64,000 bases of DNA from Thalassospira australica (GTDB lineage: Bacteria; Pseudomonadota; Alphaproteobacteria; Rhodospirillales; Thalassospiraceae). Of this stretch, positions 53,558 through 62,409 are shown one piece after another. The stretch is taken from contig NZ_JRJE01000006.1 in the NCBI RefSeq assembly GCF_000763295.1, positions 1-64,000 on the forward strand. The letters are read 5' to 3'. Numbering within the stretch: the stretch's first letter is position 1; each line of letters starts with the position of its first letter. The notes under the pieces were generated by a model. It was not told where the DNA came from and made no database searches. It worked only from the letters and a program-made list of their open reading frames with translations. A program made the translations under genes and the position numbers.

Positions 53558-53749
53558 TTATGCGGTTGCACGTCCGCTGCGTGGTCCGGCAAAGAACCAG
53601 ATGATCAGGCCCAGAATTGGAAGAACGATCACCAGAACGGTCCAAAGTACTTTTGAACCGGTGCTTGCGCCGCTTCCCATGATATTCACAATGGCCCAGA
53701 TATCTGCGATCAGAATCAGTAGCCCAATAATTCCGCCATACTCAAACAT
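53558..53749 (-). CDS. Small PLDc_N-domain membrane protein
   Basis: A 63-residue protein with two hydrophobic segments (about 5-24 and 33-53) and the PLDc_N motif WTVLVIVLPILGLIIWFFAG. The domain is normally found at the N-terminus of cardiolipin synthases; here it stands alone, as in many bacteria, with no known function. The start is ATG 53749, with GAGG 7 nt upstream. Monocistronic. Confidence 0.82.
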   Translation of the reverse strand: MFEYGGIIGLLILIADIWAIVNIMGSGASTGSKVLWTVLVIVLPILGLIIWFFAGPRSGRATA

Positions 53750-53843
53750 AGTCCAACCTCGTAATTGTTGCAGCGGCACTGTGCACCGCGCTTACAACTC
53801 AAACGGTTGGCTCGGCATCTTGTTCCCGCGATGGGAAATGGGG

Positions 53844-55028
53844 CTATACAAATTGTCCGGCAGACCAGCCCGAAGACCAGGCCCATTGGAAATTGAAACC
53901 GCCCAGATGGCCGGTGACATCAACCACCTCACCAATGAAATAAAGGCCCGGAACATCGCGGGCTTCCATGGTTTTTGACGACAGGGCATTGGTATCTACC
54001 CCGCCTATCGTGACTTCAGCCGTCCGGTATCCTTCTGTGCCGCTTGGCTTTAGCGACCACTGATTGACATCCATGGCAAGTTTGCGCAGGGCCTTGTCAC
54101 CGGTTTCACCAATCGGGCGGTCAAGGCCGTGGTTGGTCGTGATCATCTGTGCCAGACGGTTGGGCAGGATGCGTGACAAAACAGTATGAACCGCCTGTTT
54201 CGGGTTCTCGCCCTTGGCGGATTTCAAAAGTTCAAAGGCGTCTTCTTCCGGGTTCAGGTTCACCGTGATGTTGTTGCCTTCGTCCCAATACGATGAAATC
54301 TGCAGGATTGATGGTCCCGAAAGGCCGCGGTGGGTAAACAGCAATCCTTCGCGGAACTGCTTTTTGTTGCACTGGACAATGGCATCAACAGAGATGCCGG
54401 AAAGCGCGCCGGTGCGGGCACGAAGATCGGTGTCAAAAACGAACGGGACCAGGGCTGCACGGGTCGGGATGACATCAATGCCGAACTGGCGCGCGATCTG
54501 ATAGCCAAAACCGGTTGCGCCGATTTTCGGGATCGACAGGCCACCACAGGCAACAACAAGCGACTGGCAGGTCCATTGTGCGCCGGTGCGCGTCATGACA
54601 TCAAACCCGCCATCATCGCGGCGGATGATATTGGATATCTCGGTGTTGAGCTTGATTGTCACATCGGCCGCATCACATTCATCAAGCAACATATCGATGA
54701 TCTGAAAGGACGATTCATCGCAAAACAATTGGCCAAGCGTTTTTTCGTGCCAGCCAATGTTGTATCGGTTCACCAGATCAAGGAAATCATGCTGCGTATA
54801 GCGTTTCAGCGCAGAAACACAGAACCGCTTGTTTTGTGAAATGAAGTTTTCCGGGCTGGTGTGGATGTTGGTGAAATTGCATCGTCCGCCACCGGAAATG
54901 CGGATTTTCTCTGCCGGTTTGGCGGAATGATCCACCAGCACGACAGACCGTCCGCGTTTGCCCGCTTCGATCGCGCACATCAGGCCAGCTGCGCCAGCAC
55001 CAATGACAAGGACATCAATATTTTTCAC
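53844..55028 (-). CDS. NAD(P)/FAD-dependent oxidoreductase, HI0933/YhiN family
   Basis: A 394-residue flavoprotein. The FAD motif is VIGAGAAGLMCA (about 7-18), followed by the family hallmark RISGGGRCNFTN (about 43-54). Later blocks are GLSIPKIGATGFGYQIA, TEGYRTAEVTIGGVDT and GEVVDVTGHLGGFNFQWAW. Relatives include BaiN; the reaction of most members is unknown. Monocistronic or loosely followed by the small PLDc_N gene. Confidence 0.9.
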   Translation of the reverse strand: MKNIDVLVIGAGAAGLMCAIEAGKRGRSVVLVDHSAKPAEKIRISGGGRCNFTNIHTSPENFISQNKRFCVSALKRYTQHDFLDLVNRYNIGWHEKTLGQLFCDESSFQIIDMLLDECDAADVTIKLNTEISNIIRRDDGGFDVMTRTGAQWTCQSLVVACGGLSIPKIGATGFGYQIARQFGIDVIPTRAALVPFVFDTDLRARTGALSGISVDAIVQCNKKQFREGLLFTHRGLSGPSILQISSYWDEGNNITVNLNPEEDAFELLKSAKGENPKQAVHTVLSRILPNRLAQMITTNHGLDRPIGETGDKALRKLAMDVNQWSLKPSGTEGYRTAEVTIGGVDTNALSSKTMEARDVPGLYFIGEVVDVTGHLGGFNFQWAWSSGWSAGQFV

Positions 55029-55166
55029 GTAAGCCAGACCCGTTCGAATTGGAAAACCCTGACGGCCTTATACGAATAAACAGCAACACTGTCAGCGTTT
55101 GTCGACGGGATGCTGCCATGATCTGCAGTCCGCAGGGTTTTCCTGTTCGGTGTGGGGGCGTAAAAT

Positions 55167-55844
55167 TCAGGTGCCCGGCAGTTCGTTCCAAAGCGGATGG
55201 ATCGGTGCGACATCTTCTTCGATTTTGGTAAAGCGTGCATCGCAGTCAAAGAAGTAGTTATCGGCCAAATCGTCATTGACCTGCGATACTTCGCCGACAA
55301 TGACCGGGCCTTTGCCCTCTTGCCCATAAAAGCGATGTACAAGGGTGCGCGGCAGCGTAACACTTTGCCCCGGCTCCAGCACGACCTTGCCACCGGCAGG
55401 CAGGATGTTGAGCTTTCCATCCGTGCGCACACGTACGTCATTTACCCGGTCCATCTGACCATCTTCGGTCAGATTGCAAAGCTCAATCACCAGATTGCCG
55501 CCACCGCGCACGATGATGTCTTCCATTTTGACCTTGTGGTAATGCCACGGGCATTCCTGATTTTCGCCAACGATCATGATCTTTTCTGCATAGGGCACTT
55601 CGCCCGGTTGCCGCAAAATGCCATTGCGCAGGCAAAACAGGATCAAGCCACGCTTGTCAAAATTGCCCTCGCCGTAATCGGTCACGTCCCAGCCCATCTG
55701 ATGACCACGGCACCATTTGGCCAGATCCGGGTCTGCTTCCCACTGGGCCGGGCTGTAATGGGCCCATTCCGGCAGTTTGAATGCGATGGATGCATAAAGT
55801 TCCTTGGCGTGCTCGATGCAGGCATTGATTTCAGAACGCAGCAT
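55167..55844 (-). CDS. D-lyxose isomerase-like cupin protein
   Basis: A 225-residue protein of the D-lyxose/D-mannose ketol-isomerase family. Metal-binding residues of the cupin are in CPWHYHKVKMEDI (about 96-108; two His and a Glu) and LVHRFYG (about 166). GEVSQVNDDLADNYFFD is also characteristic. It would interconvert D-lyxose and D-xylulose or D-mannose and D-fructose; no sugar genes are adjacent, so the in vivo substrate is open. The start is ATG 55844, with AGAGG upstream. It lies 138 bp after the flavoprotein start on the same strand. Confidence 0.85.
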   Translation of the reverse strand: MLRSEINACIEHAKELYASIAFKLPEWAHYSPAQWEADPDLAKWCRGHQMGWDVTDYGEGNFDKRGLILFCLRNGILRQPGEVPYAEKIMIVGENQECPWHYHKVKMEDIIVRGGGNLVIELCNLTEDGQMDRVNDVRVRTDGKLNILPAGGKVVLEPGQSVTLPRTLVHRFYGQEGKGPVIVGEVSQVNDDLADNYFFDCDARFTKIEEDVAPIHPLWNELPGT

Positions 55845-56102
55845 GGGGGACCTCTTGTAGCGTTTGGGGATGGCCCAACCTTGTGGGCCCAATCAAGTTG
55901 GCAGGGTTTTAACACGGTCCGTACCCGATTGCGACCATTTTTGAATGCATTCAATAAAGGGGTTTTGAACGTCACCAACCGGCAATGAGAATTTTCAGTT
56001 TGCCTCTTAAACGCCGTTTTTTGTGTTGATACCGGAAAATCAAAGATATGATTTGATCTATGAAATTTCATCTTTCGGGTGTCGGGCAAAGGACGCAAAG
56101 GC

Positions 56103-56837
56103 ATGACGCAATCATCGGGGTTTTCAAAAATCGTTGCAGCAATTGTCGTCGCAGGCGGGCTTGCGGCATCGGGTTGGCTGGTCGGGACCGGTATTGAAAA
56201 CATGCGCGCCCTTGATCGTTACGTGACGGTCAAGGGACTGGCCGAACGCGATGTAAAGGCCGACAAGGCAGTCTGGCCGATCACCTTTGTTGCGACCGAT
56301 GACGTCTTGCAAAATGCACAAGCCAAGATTGATGCCGATACCAAGACACTTTTTGAATTCCTCGGCAATCATGGCATCGGCCGTGACAGCACCGAATTGC
56401 AAAACCTTCAGGTTACCGATCAGCTGGCGCAATCATACCGTTCCGGTCCGATTGAAAGCCGTTATATCGTAAATCAAACCATTCAGGTCCGTACAGATGA
56501 TGTCGATGCGGTGGTTGCCGCGTCGCAGGATATCGGCAAGTTGCTTCAGGGTGGGGTCGTTCTGGGCGGGCAGGGCTATAACCCGGGGCCGAGTTATCTG
56601 TTTACCGGCCTTAACGACATCAAACCCGAAATGATCGCAGCGGCAACCGCCAACGCCCGCGAAGCAGCCCAGCAGTTTGCAGCCGATTCTGGTGGGCAAC
56701 TGGGTGGTATTCGCCGCGCGACCCAGGGCCTGTTTCAGATACTGGCCGCTGATGGTGCCCCCAATACCATGCAAGCCAACCAGATCAATAAAACCGTGCG
56801 CGTGGTCACAACCATGGAATATCTGATCAAGGATTAA
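56103..56837 (+). CDS. SIMPL-domain (DUF541) envelope protein
   Basis: A 244-residue protein. An N-terminal hydrophobic segment (about 8-28) acts as anchor or uncleaved signal. It is followed by a SIMPL domain: VTVKGLAERDVKADKA (about 39-54), repeated strand-helix units and a closing VVTTMEYLIKD. Members are periplasmic or outer-membrane-associated, linked in places to oxidative stress, without a defined enzymatic role. The start is ATG 56103, with AGGA 9 nt upstream. Confidence 0.87.
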   Translation: MTQSSGFSKIVAAIVVAGGLAASGWLVGTGIENMRALDRYVTVKGLAERDVKADKAVWPITFVATDDVLQNAQAKIDADTKTLFEFLGNHGIGRDSTELQNLQVTDQLAQSYRSGPIESRYIVNQTIQVRTDDVDAVVAASQDIGKLLQGGVVLGGQGYNPGPSYLFTGLNDIKPEMIAAATANAREAAQQFAADSGGQLGGIRRATQGLFQILAADGAPNTMQANQINKTVRVVTTMEYLIKD

Positions 56838-56889
56838 TCAGGACCAATCCTGTCAGTGACAAGTTGACAGCCGCGTCAAAGCTGGTTTT

Positions 56890-57774
56890 ATGCGCGCCAT
56901 GGCGCAATTGATCCTGTTTAACAAGCCCTACGGCGTTCTGACCCAGTTCACCGACCGTGAAAACGGCCGGGCGACGCTGGCGGATTATATCAATCTGCCC
57001 GGTGTTTATGCCGCCGGCAGGCTGGATCGTGATAGCGAAGGGCTTTTATTGCTGACCGATCACGGGCCACTGAATGCCCAGATCGCCCATCCGAAATACA
57101 AGAAAGCCAAAACCTATCTGGTGCAGGTCGATGGGGAACCGACTGACCAAGCACTTGAAGCCCTGCGCAATGGTGTCGAACTTAAAGATGGTATGACGTT
57201 ACCCGCCCGCGTGCGTCGGATCGAAGAGCCCGCCAATCTGTGGGAGCGTGACCCCCCGGTACGCTATCGCAAGGCCATCCCGACGAGCTGGATTGAACTA
57301 AGCATTACCGAAGGCAAAAATCGTCAGGTCAGGCGTATGACTGCCGCTGTCGGTTTTCCAACCTTGCGTCTGATCCGGCATGCCATTGGCGACTGGACCC
57401 TTGACGGTCTGGCACCGGGCGAATGGAAGGTGATCGAGGTGGATGCACCCCTGGCAACACACCGGCGTTTGTCCGCGGGTTCTTCCAGGCCACCAAGCCG
57501 CGATGAGCTTCTGGTTGCAGACGCTGCGGCCTCCGGCCAAGCAGACACTGCCCAGCCAAAAAGCGCACGACGCAAGGGTGGCTATAAACCCGCCCTTCAG
57601 CGCAGCAAGGCACAAAATGCCAAAGAGCCCAGCCACAATGATGGTGGCAAGCCTGTTGCAAAGGGCCGGTCACAAAAGAATGCTCAGGGCCGCAACAAAC
57701 CGCAAGGCGCTGGACGTGGTAAACCGGCAATGGCAAAAGGCGGTCGTACGCGATCGCGCCCCAACAAAGGATAA
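56890..57774 (+). CDS. rluE: 23S rRNA pseudouridine synthase, RluE-type, with basic tail
   Basis: A 294-residue protein. Residues 1-185 are a complete RsuA/RluE-type synthase without an S4 domain: [11 protein letters not shown], the catalytic [15 protein letters not shown] (Asp near residue 47) and GKNRQVRRM. RluE forms pseudouridine 2457 in 23S rRNA. Residues 195-294 are a low-complexity Lys/Arg/Gly/Gln-rich tail (e.g. [16 protein letters not shown]) that probably binds rRNA. The start ATG 56890 has no clear ribosome-binding site; ATG 56899 is an alternative. The rlmJ gene begins 6 bp downstream, so two 23S modification genes are coupled. Confidence 0.88.
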   Translation: MRAMAQLILFNKPYGVLTQFTDRENGRATLADYINLPGVYAAGRLDRDSEGLLLLTDHGPLNAQIAHPKYKKAKTYLVQVDGEPTDQALEALRNGVELKDGMTLPARVRRIEEPANLWERDPPVRYRKAIPTSWIELSITEGKNRQVRRMTAAVGFPTLRLIRHAIGDWTLDGLAPGEWKVIEVDAPLATHRRLSAGSSRPPSRDELLVADAAASGQADTAQPKSARRKGGYKPALQRSKAQNAKEPSHNDGGKPVAKGRSQKNAQGRNKPQGAGRGKPAMAKGGRTRSRPNKG

Positions 57775-57780
57775 ACCCGG

Positions 57781-58668
57781 ATGCTGAGTTACTTGCACGG
57801 CTTTCACGCCGGGAATTTTGCTGATCTGCACAAACACGCGGCGCTTTGGCTGATCCTGGCGCACCTGCGCAAAAAGAAAAAACCGTTCTGTGTGATTGAT
57901 ACCCATGCCGGGTCCGGGTGGTATGACCTTGGCAGTGAACAAGCGGCCAAAACCGGCGAGTGGAAAGATGGCTATGGTCTGGCGAAGGCCGCATTGGGCG
58001 CGCCCGACATGCTGCAACAGTATCTTGACCATGTGGCGGCGTTTGATCCGGTCGCGCACGGTTGGGATTATGGTGTGCGCGAAATGGATGAATATACCGG
58101 TCCGTTTTATCCCGGGTCCCCGTTTATCGTGCGCGAAATGTTGCGTGAAGACGATGAACTGGTCCTGATGGAGCTTCACCCGCGCGAATATGAAAACCTG
58201 CGTCACAGGGTGAAACGTGACCCGCGTACCCATTTGCACAAACGCGATGGCTACGAAGGATTGGTTGGTATGATGCCGCCCGCCATTCGGCGTGGACTTG
58301 TTCTGATGGATCCAAGCTACGACGTAAAGCAGGACTATCAAAAAGCTGCCAACGCGGTGCGTCAGGCGTGGGATAAATGGCCAACTGGCACTTTCATGCT
58401 CTGGTATCCGCTCCTTGAAGATGGCTTTGATGCGGAGTTGCGCAGCAGCTTTGCCGCAATCAAGTCAACCGGCGGGGTCATGTGTGCGGAGCTTGCTGCC
58501 GATCAGGGGGGCGCAAAGGGCCGGATGCGTGGCACCGGATTGCTTGTGATCAACCCGCCCTGGCAGTTTGACCAACAGCTTGATGAAATCGGGACCTGGT
58601 TGGCGAATACCTGCAAATTGCCTGGCCCGGCAAAACACAGCATCCATTGGCTGGTTGCAGCCGCATAA
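57781..58668 (+). CDS. rlmJ: 23S rRNA (adenine-2030-N6)-methyltransferase
   Basis: A 295-residue SAM-dependent methyltransferase. The opening LSYLHGFHAGNFADLHKH is diagnostic for RlmJ; DTHAGSGWYDL (about 40-50) is the cofactor motif, and LMDPSYDVKQDY (about 176-187) replaces the DPPY-type motif as usual in this family. It methylates A2030 of 23S rRNA. Coupled to rluE (6-bp gap) and followed by a terminator. Confidence 0.95.
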   Translation: MLSYLHGFHAGNFADLHKHAALWLILAHLRKKKKPFCVIDTHAGSGWYDLGSEQAAKTGEWKDGYGLAKAALGAPDMLQQYLDHVAAFDPVAHGWDYGVREMDEYTGPFYPGSPFIVREMLREDDELVLMELHPREYENLRHRVKRDPRTHLHKRDGYEGLVGMMPPAIRRGLVLMDPSYDVKQDYQKAANAVRQAWDKWPTGTFMLWYPLLEDGFDAELRSSFAAIKSTGGVMCAELAADQGGAKGRMRGTGLLVINPPWQFDQQLDEIGTWLANTCKLPGPAKHSIHWLVAAA

Positions 58669-58671
58669 GAA

Positions 58672-58702
58672 AAGCCCCGACGGCAACCTGCCATCGGGGC
58701 TT
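58672..58702. terminator. Rho-independent terminator between rlmJ and chrR
   Basis: A 9-bp GC-rich outer stem (58672-58680 with 58694-58702) plus an inner 4-bp stem (GGCA at 58682-58685 with TGCC at 58689-58692). Confidence 0.8.
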
Positions 58703-58725
58703 AATACGTTGGGACGCATCAGAAA

Positions 58726-59430
58726 CTAGATACCAAAGAACGGCTGCAGCAGTTTTGGTAGCAGGCGATTGAATTTCATCGGTGCATCGGTTGCGATCAG
58801 GCAGATGCATTCCTCTGCCGTGTCGGCAATTGGTTGATGATCGACATCATCATCAAGGTCCGCGACATCCCCGGCACGGAACCGACCGATTTCGTCGATA
58901 TAGGATCCCTTGATCAGCAGGGTCATTTCATGACCATGATGCCCATGATCGGGGATAGACACACCCGGTGCGATCTTCATCAGGCGCACCGTGCCTTTGC
59001 TTTCGATCGATTTCAGCTGGAAATGTTTCACACCCGGTGACAGCGATTTCCACGGAATATCTTCAAGTGACGTCACATCATCAGGCAGCAATTCGGCAAG
59101 CGGCCTTGGCAGCGCAGACATTGCACTACCGGTAATGCTTTCGCCGACCGCAACACGCCGAAGAGATGGCATTTTCTGTGTGGCGATGTTTTCATTCGCC
59201 GTTTCACGTTCAAGCATTGCCATGACATGATCAAGGGAATGATCGGCCATCGCCATGCTGCTGGTACTTTCAAGCGCAGCACCGCCCATGGTTTCAAAGC
59301 CAGTGACTTTATCACGGCAGTGGGGGCACACAGTCATGTGCGTTGCCACCAAAAGCTCCATCGCCTGGCTTAGCGATCCACTGGCATAATCGATCAACGT
59401 CTGATCAGTTGGATGATGTTTGATGTTCAT
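58726..59430 (-). CDS. chrR: Zinc anti-sigma factor ChrR
   Basis: A 234-residue anti-sigma factor. The zinc site of the N-terminal domain is complete and at the same residue numbers as in Rhodobacter ChrR: His6, His31, Cys35, Cys38 (HMTVCPHC). The C-terminal cupin-like domain carries the His-rich metal site DHGHHGHEMTLLIKG (about 159-173). ChrR binds and inhibits RpoE and releases it on singlet oxygen or organic hydroperoxide stress, in part through the cupin domain. The gene start overlaps the rpoE stop (ATGA), so stoichiometry is coupled. Confidence 0.94.
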   Translation of the reverse strand: MNIKHHPTDQTLIDYASGSLSQAMELLVATHMTVCPHCRDKVTGFETMGGAALESTSSMAMADHSLDHVMAMLERETANENIATQKMPSLRRVAVGESITGSAMSALPRPLAELLPDDVTSLEDIPWKSLSPGVKHFQLKSIESKGTVRLMKIAPGVSIPDHGHHGHEMTLLIKGSYIDEIGRFRAGDVADLDDDVDHQPIADTAEECICLIATDAPMKFNRLLPKLLQPFFGI

Positions 59431-60017
59431 GCGACACCTTCCAGTCCACCGCGCAACTTGCCCAGCGCAAGCCGCAGACGGGATTTTACCGTCCCCAGCG
59501 GGATATCAAGACGCTCTGCGATTTCACTGTGTGAGCAATCTTCAAAAAACGACAATTCTACGACCACCTTCTGATCGGCTGGCAATTCCTGCATCGCGGC
59601 TTTGACAAGGACGGCTTCCTGATCGCGGTTGACGACTTCGTCTGCCAGCGGATCTCCGTCAATAATCAAAGTCGGGTCGGAATCATCAACCTCGATATGT
59701 TTACGTTGCCGGAACCGGTCAATTCGCAGGTTCCTGGCGATTGTGAAAATCCACGTGCTGGCTGCTGCCTTAGAAGGGTCAAACAGGTGCGCTTTACGCC
59801 AAACCTGCATCATTGCTTCCTGTGCCAGTTCCTCGGCGGTTTCTGAATTGCCGCCAAACCGGAACATGTACGCCTTCACCCGCGGTGCAAAATGCGCAAA
59901 CAATTGCGCAAAAGCTTCCCGATTGCGCGACGTGGCAATGGAAACAATCCAGTCGGCACATTTTTTCGCTTCGACCGGATCTGCTGGCCCGGTGCGTCGT
60001 GTTGTGGTGCCGCTCAT
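59427..60017 (-). CDS. rpoE: ECF sigma factor, RpoE of the RpoE-ChrR pair
   Basis: A 196-residue ECF sigma factor. Region 2 contains FGGNSETAEELAQEAMMQVW and STWIFTIARNLRIDRFR (about 57-106); region 4 contains ELPADQKVVVELSFFEDCSH and the helix-turn-helix IPLGTVKSRLRLALGKL. The start is set at ATG 60017 with GAGGGG upstream. An ATG at 60065 is in frame, but the autoregulated promoter (-10 at 60072-60077) puts the transcript start at about 60065, leaving no leader for it. RpoE drives the singlet-oxygen response when freed from ChrR. Confidence 0.93.
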   Translation of the reverse strand: MSGTTTRRTGPADPVEAKKCADWIVSIATSRNREAFAQLFAHFAPRVKAYMFRFGGNSETAEELAQEAMMQVWRKAHLFDPSKAAASTWIFTIARNLRIDRFRQRKHIEVDDSDPTLIIDGDPLADEVVNRDQEAVLVKAAMQELPADQKVVVELSFFEDCSHSEIAERLDIPLGTVKSRLRLALGKLRGGLEGVA

Positions 60018-60071
60018 TCTGGTTTCAGGTCCCCTCTGGGGCCGCGCCAAGATCGTGTTCATCATACAAAT

Positions 60072-60099
60072 CTTACGGCGGCTGCATTCATTTGGATCA
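60072..60099 (-). promoter_or_regulatory. RpoE-type promoter of rpoE-chrR
   Basis: On the minus strand: TGATCC (60099-60094), 16 bp, CGTAAG (60077-60072). This equals the promoter consensus of Rhodobacter RpoE, so rpoE-chrR is probably autoregulated. Confidence 0.82.
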
Positions 60100-60158
60100 G
60101 ATAAAAATGTACGTTCTGCGCCAGATACTTACAATCAGGGGCGGCAAATAAATCCTTG

Positions 60159-60186
60159 TGATCCGTACAATCTTGCGATCCGTACT
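60159..60186 (+). promoter_or_regulatory. RpoE-type promoter of the divergent lipid-modification operon
   Basis: TGATCC (60159-60164), 16 bp, CGTACT (60181-60186). Spacing is identical to the rpoE promoter; the -10 differs in the last two bases. Transcription would start about 37 bp before the gene at 60231. Confidence 0.78.
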
Positions 60187-60230
60187 AATATGTAGATTGA
60201 AAACTTTAACTACAAGCGGGGCGGACCGAT

Positions 60231-61574
60231 ATGAACTCAGTCACTTCGGGTAAACTCAACATCGCTGTCGTCGGCTCCGGTATTTCGGGTCTGTCAGCCG
60301 CCTGGCTGCTTAGCCAACCCCACAATGTGACCTTGTATGAAAAGGATGATCGGCCCGGCGGTCATTCCAATACGGTTGATGCCGGGCAAACCCCGGTTGA
60401 TACCGGTTTCATCGTTTACAATACCCGCTGTTACCCGAATTTATGTGCGTTGTTTGATCATTTGAACGTGGAAACAACGCCGACTGATATGTCCTTTGCG
60501 GCCTCGATGGATGAAGGTGGTTTGGAATATGGTGGTAGCGATCTGGCATCGCTTTTTGCCCAGAAACGCAATATCGTTCGTCCGCGTTTTTTGAAAATGG
60601 TCCGCGATATTTTGCGCTTCTATCGCGAAGCCCCGGCAGCACTTGAGGACGGTACTGCCCAACACATCAGTCTTGGTGACTATCTGCGCGACAAACGTTA
60701 TTCCCAATCCTTTATCAATGATCATTTGCTGCCGATGGGGGCAGCAATCTGGTCAACGCCTGTTGATACCATGTTGGCTTACCCCTTGGCCGCATTTGTG
60801 CGGTTCTGTCAGAACCACGGCCTGTTGCAGATCAAGGACCGGCCGCAATGGCGCACGGTTGTCGGTGGGTCGCGCGAGTATGTTAAACGCATGACTGCGG
60901 GAATCTCGGGCGGCGTTGTGCTTGACCGTGCGATTGCCAAAGTCGGAAAAACCACATCGGGGCGTGCCTATGTCGAAGACCGATATGGCAAGCGCGAGGA
61001 ATATGACCATGTAGTTCTGGCCTGCCATGGGGATCAGGCACTTGCCCTGCAGGAAAACCCGATGCCCAAGGTCACAGAATTGCTTTCGGCATTTAAGTAC
61101 GAGCGCAACCTTGCCATCTTGCACAATGACGCCAGCCTGATGCCGAAAAACCAAAAGGTATGGTCAAGCTGGAACTATCTGGCCGAGGAACACGACGGCG
61201 AGAAGAAGGTCTGTGTCACCTATTGGATGAACCGCCTACAGCACCTTGACGACAATCAGCCCTTGTTTGTCACGCTGAACCCGCCACGCCATCCTGCAGA
61301 TGGTAGTGTGATCCGATCCTTTTTGTATGACCATCCGTTGTTTGATGGCGGTGCAATGGCCGCGCAAAAGGACCTTTGGTCTATTCAGGGTGTTGATAAT
61401 ATTTGGTATTGCGGCAGTTACTTTGGGTATGGCTTCCATGAGGATGGCATTCAATCGGGCCTTGCCGTGGCCGAGGCAATTGGTGGTGTGCGGCGTCCTT
61501 GGAATGTCGAAAATGAAAGCGGCCGTATCCATCTTGGCGATACGGCAGCTTTGCAATCCAGTGAGGCCGCATGA
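60231..61574 (+). CDS. FAD-dependent amine-oxidase-type oxidoreductase of an RpoE operon
   Basis: A 447-residue flavoprotein. The dinucleotide motif is VVGSGISGLSAAWLL (about 13-27), followed by YEKDDRPGGHSNTV and VDTGFIVYN. The C-terminal FAD-contact block is YCGSYFGYGFHEDGIQSGLA (about 398-417). It belongs to the NAD(P)-binding amine-oxidase-like group found beside cyclopropane-synthase homologues. In Rhodobacter sphaeroides such a flavoprotein is RpoE-dependent and implicated in desaturation of methylated fatty acids on the way to furan fatty acids. That role is inferred here. First gene of the operon, with its own RpoE-type promoter. Confidence 0.88.
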   Translation: MNSVTSGKLNIAVVGSGISGLSAAWLLSQPHNVTLYEKDDRPGGHSNTVDAGQTPVDTGFIVYNTRCYPNLCALFDHLNVETTPTDMSFAASMDEGGLEYGGSDLASLFAQKRNIVRPRFLKMVRDILRFYREAPAALEDGTAQHISLGDYLRDKRYSQSFINDHLLPMGAAIWSTPVDTMLAYPLAAFVRFCQNHGLLQIKDRPQWRTVVGGSREYVKRMTAGISGGVVLDRAIAKVGKTTSGRAYVEDRYGKREEYDHVVLACHGDQALALQENPMPKVTELLSAFKYERNLAILHNDASLMPKNQKVWSSWNYLAEEHDGEKKVCVTYWMNRLQHLDDNQPLFVTLNPPRHPADGSVIRSFLYDHPLFDGGAMAAQKDLWSIQGVDNIWYCGSYFGYGFHEDGIQSGLAVAEAIGGVRRPWNVENESGRIHLGDTAALQSSEAA

Positions 61575-62404
61575 GAAACACACATTCGGCCAAACGCACT
61601 TCTGCGCTTTACGAAGGGGTGGTAACCCATCACCGACTGCGCCCAAAACAGCACAAGCTGCGTTACCGTGTGTTTTCCTTCCTGCTTGATCTTGATGAAA
61701 TCGATGATCTTGCCGCGAAATTCAGGCTGTTTAGCCGCAATCGCTTTAACCTGTTTTCCTTCCACGACCGTGATCATGCCGATGGTCAAACGGGTGATCT
61801 GCGCACCCGGCTTGAAGGTATTCTGGCCGAACATGACCTGCGTGATTGTGCGCACAAAATTCGATTGCTGTGCTATCCGCGCTTGCTTGGTTTCGTGTTT
61901 AATCCGCTTTCGGTTTACTTCTGCCACCGGGCGGATGGCTCGGTCGGGGCGGTGCTATATGAAGTCTCCAACACCTTTGGTGATCGTCATAGTTATCTGA
62001 TCCCGGTCGGTGAGGACGGGCTTGATCACAAGAACGTTCTGCGCCAATCCTGTGCCAAGGGGCTTTATGTTTCACCCTTTATCGACATGGTAGCGGATTA
62101 TCATTTCCGTATTCGCATTCCGGGCGAAAATGTTGCCGTCACCATTCGGGAAACCGATGCCAATGGGGTTTTCCTGAATGCGGCCTTTGTCGGTGATCGA
62201 ACCGAACTTTCCGACCGTAAACTATTAGGAGCGTTCATTCGTTACCCGCTGATGACCTTGAAGGTTGTCGCTGGAATCCACTGGGAAGCGCTTCATCTTT
62301 GGCGCAAGGGAATGACGTTCCACAAACGCCCGGCACCGCCCCAAAATGCGGTCACCTATGTGCTGGAAACAGGGACTGCAGCGGCCCAAGCAGGAAAGAG
62401 ATAA
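61571..62404 (+). CDS. DUF1365 family protein
   Basis: A 277-residue protein of the DUF1365 family, with YEGVVTHHRLRPKQHKLRYR (about 14-33), RLLGFVFNPLSVYFCHR (about 104-120) and YVSPFIDMVADYHFRI. No catalytic mechanism is known. The gene is widely found between an FAD-dependent oxidoreductase and a cyclopropane-synthase-like methyltransferase, exactly as here, so a role in lipid modification is likely. The start overlaps the previous stop (ATGA). A hydrophobic stretch near 228-245 may associate with the membrane. Confidence 0.9.
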   Translation: MRNTHSAKRTSALYEGVVTHHRLRPKQHKLRYRVFSFLLDLDEIDDLAAKFRLFSRNRFNLFSFHDRDHADGQTGDLRTRLEGILAEHDLRDCAHKIRLLCYPRLLGFVFNPLSVYFCHRADGSVGAVLYEVSNTFGDRHSYLIPVGEDGLDHKNVLRQSCAKGLYVSPFIDMVADYHFRIRIPGENVAVTIRETDANGVFLNAAFVGDRTELSDRKLLGAFIRYPLMTLKVVAGIHWEALHLWRKGMTFHKRPAPPQNAVTYVLETGTAAAQAGKR

Positions 62405-62409
62405 GAAAA

